A stretch of 29,461 bases of DNA, from positions 172,378 through 201,838 of the forward strand of contig BLXT01006771.1 in the NCBI GenBank assembly GCA_019648995.1. The letters run 5' to 3'. The stretch comes from Plakobranchus ocellatus (lineage: Eukaryota; Mollusca; Gastropoda; Plakobranchidae). The notes beneath the pieces were generated by a model that made no database searches, was not told where the DNA came from, and saw only the letters and a program-made list of their open reading frames with translations. Below, piece by piece: positions 1 through 9,400 of this stretch (its first letter is position 1; the number at the start of each line of letters is the position of its first letter). The translations under genes were made by a program, and so were the position numbers.

Positions 1-9
1 TAAAAAATT

Positions 10-40
<31 letters not shown>

Positions 41-75
41 CTCAAACAAAAAAAAATGAGGAAAAATGACATATT

Positions 76-110
76 GTCTCAAGACCAGTACTAATGAGTT
101 GGATGTCACT
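76..110 (+). repeat. Dispersed short motif, copy a
   Basis: TCTCAAGACCAGTACTAATG then AGTTGG. It matches the copies at 9641, 9853, 13698 and 17283 and, inverted, 10086. Approximate consensus TCTTGAGACCAGTCCAAATG then AGTYGGAAG. Confidence 0.5.
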
Positions 111-342
111 CATAAACACTTTCATAAAAAAAAGAAACACCTTAAAGCTTTTTTCTTCTTTTATATGCTTTTTTTTATTTTGAGTGTTTTGATTTCATAT
201 ATGGTTAACTTTTTTTTCTATTGTATGAACAGTAAAACACTCACCGATGTATTTTAGTGCATACATCATACAGTATATATATAAATATGTGTGTATATAT
301 ATTTAAAATATGAATGAAATTGTGAATGCTTCCCACAACCAG

Positions 343-421
343 TGGTATTGGCTCTGGTCTTATGAGATCTATCATAGAGAGGTGTAGTCTGCACAAATAC
401 ATCAAGTCGACTCTTCTGGAG
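343..421 (+). CDS. TPCN2: TPCN2 exon A: start of the I-II linker
   Basis: The acceptor is CCAG at 339-342 and the donor is GAG|GTAATT. The exon carries 1 base plus 26 codons: GIGSGLMRSIIERC followed by SLHKYIKSTLLE. It aligns without gaps to the helical linker after S6 of domain I in human TPC2 as I recall it (L..V..KV.L....K..MME pattern). It ends in phase 0, matching the next exon. The upstream frame closes at a TGA (323-325), so the exon cannot extend far to the left. The polypyrimidine tract is weak, so the exact start is less certain than the end. Too short to appear as an ORF. Confidence 0.7.
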
Positions 422-3400
422 GTAATTATTCTTTTGTACAGTGGTTTGCCCCTGTTTTATAAAATAAAAAATGTACGAGAAGTAATCTAGTCCAGGATAT
501 ATATTTATTAAATGAGGTATGGTGATGATGTTCAAATTAAAAAAAAAAAAATGAATTAATATGGTTTTGATAAAAAAACACAACTTTCAACTAAAACTTG
601 TTAAAACAAAGGAGTAGTTCTTATCTTACTTTTCAAAAAAAAAAAAAAAAACCCACAACTGCTACCTTACCTTTGTTTGTTTGTTGTTTTTTTTTTTTAC
701 AAAAACTTTTGCTGCAAAATGAATTGTTGCTCATACTCGCATTCACTCATACACTTTTTTTTTTGCTCGTCTTGCTTGTTTTATTCCTTTTCGATTTTTT
801 TGACATCTCATCATGTCTCCTTCTATTCCTGTTGATCAGGAGCTAAAGAAGAATGAGGGTGAAATCTTCACAGCAACAAAGTTTCAGAGGTTTTTCTCTG
901 CCATGGACAGAGACATTGTTCATAAGCCGGTGAGAGCAAATATTGAACCAAAAGGACAGAGAGAGAAAAAATTTCTCTTCCTTACTTCAGTCTTTCTAAG
1001 ATGTGTTTTCATGTCTTTTAAGTGATTCTCAGTCTCTTTGTCACAAATGTGTCTTTAGAATAAAACTTGTAAAAGACAAGAAGAGACACTGTGATGTAAA
1101 AGCTATATAAGCAGCAGCTTTAAGTTAATAGTGAAAAAACATTTTTTTTTGTTTTTCAGGGATTGTATGATTTCAATATCATCTTTAAAATTTTGGCATC
1201 TGTTATTTACAAATATGTTTTGTTGCTGCTTGTGTCAGATTCATACTTAAATCTGTAATTGTTTTGAGCGTTCCAAAGAAGCCAGCATCATGTGAGTTGA
1301 AATGTCTGTCAGTAACTAAATACGTCTGTGAATTTTGACTGATTACATCTAAAGTACTAGATAGCTTCAATTTTGCTCTTCAGTCCAAACTCTTTTCTGT
1401 ACATTGAAATTAATCAATAACATTTTTTTTTTGTTTTTATTACTCAATTACGTGACTAAACTTTTTCTTTGTGGCCTAAAAAAAATTTGCTCTTTGTTCT
1501 TTTCTTTAATCTATTGTGACATAGAAAGCAGCAGTCAGGTGGTTTGGTCACCCAAAACTTAGACGCATCCAGAGGGTGTTTCTACATAAATACTTCACCT
1601 ATTTTGGAATGCTAGTGGCTGCCTCTAATCTCTTGGTTATATCTGTGAGTGGTACTTGTGATTTTGTATGACTGTGTACTATGTTCATATACACTGGAAT
1701 TTATTTTTTTTTATTTTATTGTTATTAAAAGTAAATCATATGCCAATTTGATATTTTGAAAACTACTGTTTGTTTTAAAATTGTTCGGAGCTAGCCTTCC
1801 TTAAAAGTGTGTGGGTGTTGCTTTGTAAGGGATGTTTGAAATAATATTCTTTGGGTTACTTGTTGATGAGTGCGATATTTTTTTTTCATTTCTCAACTGC
1901 TCATGTACAGTAGTAAAGGGCATTTTCTGCGTTTTGTATTGTTGTTAATGATTACATCACTTAGGTAATTACTAAATATATTATGCATTTTCTTTAACTC
2001 TTCAGGTTGAGCTTGACTTAAAGAGAGATTCATCACTGTATGAAAAGCATTCTATGCTTAGGGTGAGTTGAATATATTCTCCAAAAAAAAAAAAGAGGGA
2101 AAAAGGAACATATAAACAGTCTTTTATTTCATTTCAGAGAAAAGATAAAAATATAAATGTTACTTTGCGTGGAAAGAAAAAAGTTTCAGGATCTCAAATA
2201 GTCTTAGATGGTTGAAGAAGATACAATACATTTTTTTTATTATGATGTGACACCACATAGGTGTAGTTTTCATAACTGTCACTTCAAATTACATCCAAAA
2301 TCTCTCACAAAAATCTTGGCTGGTGTTCTCTGAAGTATAAAATCTATTTTTCCATGACTTCTCTCACAACAATAGCCTGGTTTTCAGGTGGCATTACACT
2401 TGCATTGCAAATCTAAATTAATTTCATCAAAATATATCAACACAGCTTTGTGCATTTAAGCTCTTCACTGCCAATTAATTCAATTAAAGCAAAACAGCAC
2501 AATATTATGCATTGAAATTAGCACTGCCAGCTGATTCAGTCAAAGCAGAACAACACAGTTATACATTAAAATCTGCACAACTAATTACATGTATTTCAAT
2601 CAAAGCAGAACAACACAATGCTATGCATTTAAACACTGGGTCACCAATTTAACACTTTATTAAATTATTACAATTTCTGATAATATCAGTCCAATTTTGT
2701 CTATGTAGCACAGTCAATTTGAAATAATTTTCCTCAGGTTTGTATAAAGTTGAAGGTGTTTTAAAATTATGTAAAATATATTTCAATTTCCAATAGATTT
2801 CAAGAATCATAGAATTACTGTGAATCGAATACTTTAAAAAAGAATTCACATACAATCTCAATATTATGTATATAGAAATTTAAAACATGTTTTTTGCTTT
2901 TGTGATTGCTTTTTTTTTTCTTTTGCCATTTTTATAATCAGTTTTATTGACATTTGCTTTCATTAAATTATCCGCATATGCCTTCATCTTTTGAGTTTGC
3001 ACCTCCTCACAGGTTTTAAACTTCATATTTGTGGTGTACTACCTCCTAGAACAACTTGTCAGACTCTGGGCCAATGGCTGGGCAAGGTACATCACTGACC
3101 CCAGCAACGTGTTTGATGCAGTTGTCACTGTGGCTCTTATAGTAAGCATTATGACTTCCTCATTTTGCATGCCCTGTTACTTTATCCTCCTTCTCTCTTA
3201 TTCTTTATCCTCTTTTCTTTCATTTAGAAACCGTTGACTGAATTTCTTCCACCCGTGTCTAGCCTGTAAGTGGCCAACAAGCACAAGATTACCTTAGTTG
3301 TGAGCTGACTCAAACAAAAAATAATCAAAGATCTCACTTTGAGATAACATATTAAGCAATGCAACAAATGTAAATTGAATTTTTTTTTTAAAAGAAATCA

Positions 3401-6400
3401 CAAAAAGTTAAGCAAGGTAAGTTTTTGCAGAGTTGTTGGCCTGTAGAATAAGTCTAGTTTCCTTATCTAGTAAACTTGAAAAGAAGCTTCCTTTAAAGAA
3501 AAACCTCAATTTCACTCAAACCTATGAAATTGTTTAAGTTAATTTTCAAGACCTGATTTTTAAATGACTTTGACAATGTTGGGTACAAATTATTGATGCA
3601 TGGCCAATTTATTTCTGTCTCATTTATCAGGCAGGAGAGATTGTCACAACAGCTATAAATGGAACACCTTTTTATTCAAAGTACGTATTTGTGTATTTTT
3701 TTTTCTCTTAATTTTGACGTATATTCTTCATGAAGAAAGATGACTGGTCTATTCCAAACATCATGTTGGTTAAGATCTTTGTTCTTTGACTGACCTCAAC
3801 TTTTTTTTTTTTTTATTTTCAAATGAGAAAGATGGGATTGGGGGTGATGCAAAGAAAGAAAAGTGCAATTGGTTTCTTGTTCTTCCTTTATTTTCTGTAT
3901 TTTTCTGTATTTTTTTTTATGTTTTTTTTTTCATCTTGTCTGTGTTTTTGTTTTCATGATATTTTTTTTTTTTGCTACATTTATTCGATCTTTCCTCATA
4001 ATGTGCAGAACTGATGCCTCCATCCTGCATCGTCGTCCAATTGTTTGGAATGTCATCCGTATCATCAACATTCTCATCATGGTGAGGATGTTCAAGATGG
4101 TGCCAATTGTTCGGGTATGTTCTTATTCTGTTTTTTTTTTTAATTATTAGTTGTTCTTCTCTCTGTACACAGCATATTTGTAAAGCTTATTGGATGGCTG
4201 CAAGGTTTGGGTCATATTGAAAGGCAACCCCAAAGTGCCTTTTGGGGGCCAAAATTAACATAAGGAAAAATCAGGGAGGGCATAATTGCCAAGTCCACTC
4301 ATCATTCATTGATGATGCATTGATGATTGTTCATTCACACTGTGACGTTGTGCTGCTTGACTAGGGGATCTTCCAACTATGATGTTGTGCACAATTTCTT
4401 TTTCACTTTGTTTTTTTTTTTAACATTAAATGCTTTTCATTTGGTCAATCAGTATCAGTTCCTGTCATATTCAGTTTTGCTGTGCATTTTATTTGGTGTT
4501 CTCCTTTTGTACTTTTCAAAATTGTTTTCATGGATCAACATGTCTGGTGATAAGCCTGAGGCATCAGCTCACAATTTACTCTTTTTTAAATTTTTGAAAT
4601 AAAAGATTGGTATGAAGCTAGTTAGGGAAAATCTTATGTGTTGAAATCAAATTTTTTTATATTTCTGCCTCAAATCAAACCAGTCAATGAATCTTGTGGC
4701 CTCAGTGTTGCTGGATTTGATCAAGAACATGAGGTCTTTTCTTGGCATCTCTGTGGTGAGTTTGAATAATATAGGAATTGATTATTCTTGGTCATATTTG
4801 AACATTTTTTTTCCCTAAAGCCGAGACTTGGAAATAAAAATTGTATGTACATTTTAATGTTCTGATGAAGCCACGATACAAGTGAAAAGTTTGAAATGTA
4901 ATTTTGCTATTGTTTCACTTTGTAATGATTGTTATTTATGATTTTATTTGGAAACAGTTCTCTTCTTTTCCTTTACATAATAATTCTGTTGCCATTGCAT
5001 TGTTAGGATCCTATATTTTATATTGCTAATTGGGCTTCCTAGTTGGTAATCTTGCCCATTTTAACTGCTTGTTTTGCTCATTCAAAGTTTTTCCTAGTTG
5101 CCTGTAAAAGTAGGCTAAAAATATGAAATGAAAATTAGTCTGAAAACAGTAGTTTCCTTTTTCTTCTCTTTTATTTTACATTTTTTTGCAATGCAAATTT
5201 TGGCATGGTTTTGTAATGTAAACTTGTGACAATTTGATTTTTTTCCTATTGGTTAAAAGGTTTGCTTTTACGCATTTGCTATGCTGGGCATGGAACTGTT
5301 CCATGGGGCAATTGAATACAGCCCGAAAATGTCAAACCAGTAAGTGGCTGTATGCAATGTTTGAATAATTTATGTGAGATTTATATGGATTCAGACTAGT
5401 CCAAGCTTCAGGTATCACAATTAAAGATATTTGAGAAATGAACATTTAAGAACTGTACAGTGTGGAAATGTAACTTTTCTGTTTTTTAGAAGGAAAAATG
5501 GAAGGTGGCGGGAATATGTTGAAACACTTAATGCCTGGAAAAAAAAATCTTTTGGTAAGTCGGTCACCTTTTGTCAGGCAATATGAATGCTAAAGAATCT
5601 AGGCAGTTACAGATGTAGCTGCACAGTTTGAATACCAAATGTCATTTTTTATCAATTTGTCCTCATTTTTAGGAGGCGTGTTGGTGTTACTATGGCTAAT
5701 GAATCATCTGAGATTTGTTCTGGGTTTTAGTTTAAACCTATCACCAATGGTTCAGTGTGATGAGGGCCTGGAAGCCTGAGATCATCTATTATGGATAGGC
5801 AATATGCATAAACCCATTTTAGGCAATTTTGATTTACATTTGATACCTTGTTGAGATCTCAACAATTATATAAATATCTCTAAGAAATAAAGTAAAAATG
5901 TAGGCATGCATATTTCCAATGGATTGTCATATTTTTTTTACCTTCTTTAAAATCAGAAGACAGGGAATATTCTTTCACACAATTTTTGTATGCTAGTCAA
6001 TTTGATATTTATACATGTTTTTGCTCCTCTTCAGAACCTATGATTGTGGCACATATGAACAATTGGAATACTGGGCTAACAATTTTGATGATTTCTATGT
6101 AAGTCTCAGCACAATAGAATTCTATGCTAAACTGCTTGGTATAGTGCAGTACTCTTGTTGCGAAGTAGCTGTGATAAAAATGTTTTCTATTGCCGGGCTT
6201 TATTTCTCTTTGGTTGTGGGTGAAATTCATTTTTTTTTTTTTACATATTGTTATCATAAAACCAGATGTTTTCTAGAGTAGTAAGAGCCAGAACTAGAAA
6301 GATGGATACAGCTGTTCTATTTCCAAACATTTTTACATCAAAATTCTCTTATGAGGCTGGGGTGGGGGTCTCGCTATGTTTGATACTATTGTAGACTTAT

Positions 6401-9400
6401 TGGAAGTGCTCTGTATGAAGCATAAAGCTTTTTTTTATTAATCCAATTTTTCTGCAAAACTCCTCTTTTGTTGCATTTTAAAATTGCTGCAATGGCTCAC
6501 AAAAAAAAAAAAAAAAAAAAAAAACTTATCCCCCCAAAATTGTCTAAGTAATTAAGTCTCATTTTTTGAAGAGTTTATGTAATATTGTTAGCATATTAGT
6601 TTCAGATTCATTTTGCTCTATAATAATTAAAAACTAATTTGTATAGCAGCCTGAAACAATGATTGAAGTATCTTTTCCCTCCCATATTCTAGGCATCTGT
6701 TGTAGTTCTATGGGATGTAATGGTTGTCAACAATTGGCAAGTGTTCCTATATGTATTTGCAAGGAAAACATCACCGTAAGTGCTTTGGTTTTTTTTTTTA
6801 AATGCATTTGAAAGAAGAAATTTGCTCTTTTACTTGATACTGAAATTATTTATTTTTTTTTTTTTAATCAAAGTTACCAAAAAGCCGTAAAAAATATATG
6901 CTCAAATCGTGTTCTTTTGTTATGTAAATAAATATTCTAGTCAGACACTGTTTCCCTCTTGTATTTCATTTGAATAATTCTCGTTAGCCCACATATGCTT
7001 TGGATCCATGTCAATTGTCTTACAATTTTTGCATTGCTTGCAGTGAGTGCTGTTATTCATAAAAACAAATGGGAGAGAGAGAGAGAGAAATTCACACACA
7101 TTTACATTATCTGTCATACATGTATTATATCAGAAAAAATAACACTCTTTTTTTTTCCTTTTTAAGTTTGAAGTAGCTGAAAAGGTTGAGTCATCATGTT
7201 CATTATTTAATGATTTGCCAGTATCTAGGCAGATCTCAACACACTTGCATATCTATCATAATTTTCTATTGTGTATAATACATTCTTTCTTATCTGTTTC
7301 CCTAGGTGGTCGTACTTGTTTTTCATTGCCTGGTGGCTGCTTTCTGTGGTCATTGTCCTCAACTTGTTTACAGCTATCATTATGGAGGTATGTCTCTGTG
7401 AGGGGCTGCCTGAAAGAATACTGAACACTTGAGATAACTGGCTACAGTCCCCAAGAAGCAGTTTCCTTGAATTAATCTGATAAAGATTTTTTTAAACAAC
7501 ATGAGTAAAAATAGTCTAGTTTTTATGTGTAAAAAATTCATAGCATGCTATTCCAAAGGTCCTGCACCAAAAAAAAAAAGAGGTCTGTTTCACCTCTGTG
7601 GGTCATGGATTTTCTTAATTTTAATTTAGTAGACATTCATCGTAATTCAATCTTTATTCATATGATTACAAATTTATCCTTTATTTGTAGAGAGAATTGG
7701 ATAGAGTTTTAATATATTTTGTTTTTTATGTTTTGTTGGAGGTTTTTATTTCCTGGGGAAACTTAAAATGTAATTTTGTAACTCAGCAATTGGGAGAGTG
7801 TGTAAATTCTTGGAATTGGGGAGCGGTTCCAATAAATGGGTATGGGAAATCAAACTTTTTAGAAAAAAGAGTTTCAAATGTAAAATTTTGCATTCTCAAG
7901 AGGCTATAAAAGTACCAATAATAAGCCCTAAAGGAAATTGGAAACCCTAATGTGGTACCATTTAATCGTAGCTCTGTTCAGTTTTTACCACAATCAAATT
8001 TACAGGAGATTTAAAATTATTACTATTGAAATTTGGAGAACTAATCTGAATTGTTCTTAAGACTTGTCGTCTTTGTATGAACCATGCCAGAACTTTATTA
8101 TGAAGTGGGACCGACGTCATCAGCTGAGTGCTTCCTCTTTTGACTGTGTCACAGTTCCAGTCCATCTCAACACAGTACACAGCATGTTCAAGTGAGTTTG
8201 CGCCTCATTACTTGAGCCCTCTAAAAAAAAATCATGTATAAATGTATTTTCTGTTTTGAGTATTTGTTTGAACAATTTTTCTATTATGTCTTCTATTTAA
8301 CCAAAATAAAAAAAAAATGTTCAATATTGCAAAACCATGCTGATGGATGTTTGCACACTGCTTGCAGAGTTGGCCACAAGTTTTTAGTTCGGTCTTCTCT
8401 TCCTCCACTTCTTCTTTGAGGTATACTCAGATTGCAACACTTGTTGTCTCCACAAAAGCTGCTATAACTCCTTAGGTTGTCCACGTCTTTATATTAGTAT
8501 AGTTGGTGGCAGCCATTCTTGATATCTGTCTGTGGTGAAGGAAGATGTGCATAAACAAAAAAGATTTAATTTGGATAAGATCAAGAATCTGGGCCTAGAT
8601 CTATATCTAGTTTCATGAGCAAGTTGATTTTGGGACTTTGACCAAGCAAAATATGGGTGATATATAGAACTAGAGAGATAATGAAATGAAAGCCCATATT
8701 TTTCTCTGGGTCTGGGAGTAGGGCAAAGAGAAGAACAGTTAATTAAAAAGGACTAAGGCCTGATCTGAATCTTCTCTATAGACTAATAAATATGAAGAAT
8801 CCAGATTCTAGTATTTCTTTAGTCCAATGACTCACTGCAAACTCAGTTCAGGGGAAAGCCTGATTGATTTGTATGAGTACTAGTACAGATGACAATGTAG
8901 ATACAAGTATTTGTTGTTCAAAACTTAGATTTAAGTAGACAAAAAAATTATGGTAGTGTATCATTAGGCTACTAGACGGTGTTCTTAACTTTATGCAACA
9001 AATCCCTTGTCAGACCCTAAAAGTGTAGATCTAAATCTTGATTAAAATGTGAAATGTGCCTTTTTACGGGAAAACTAATACAGAATTGAGAAAAAAGTCA
9101 CATTGAAAATTCAAAATAATGAAAAATATAAATCTAGATAATAGTTGCAGAAGAAAAGAAGAAGATGTCATGTAATTTGGGTTCTCAGCATAAGCAATGT
9201 CCTATTTGATCCCTCTCTGGAATGAGTTAACCAGGTTGTGTCAATAATCAATCTAGGAGTGTTAATCTGATTATTAGTGTAAATATCTTTTTCTATTTTT
9301 CTAAGTGGTTATTATTATCATTTAAAAAAAAAATGCCATTTTCATATTCCTCAAACAGAGACTTGCTTGAAGAACCTGCAGACTCTGAACTTCTCGCTGC

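Noticed and set aside
813-839. ATG at 813 as a start codon in front of exon B
   Set aside because: It lies in the polypyrimidine tract and acceptor of the intron, and the protein is internal to a larger TPC2.
66-846. Several small ORFs on both strands rich in Phe/Lys
   Set aside because: They read poly-A/poly-T tracts and intron DNA. Only 343-421 has splice and homology support.
7697-7909. 70-codon open frame in an intron, considered as an organelle insertion or extra exon
   Set aside because: No recognisable motif under the standard or a mitochondrial code, no splice-site phase that fits, and AT-rich composition.
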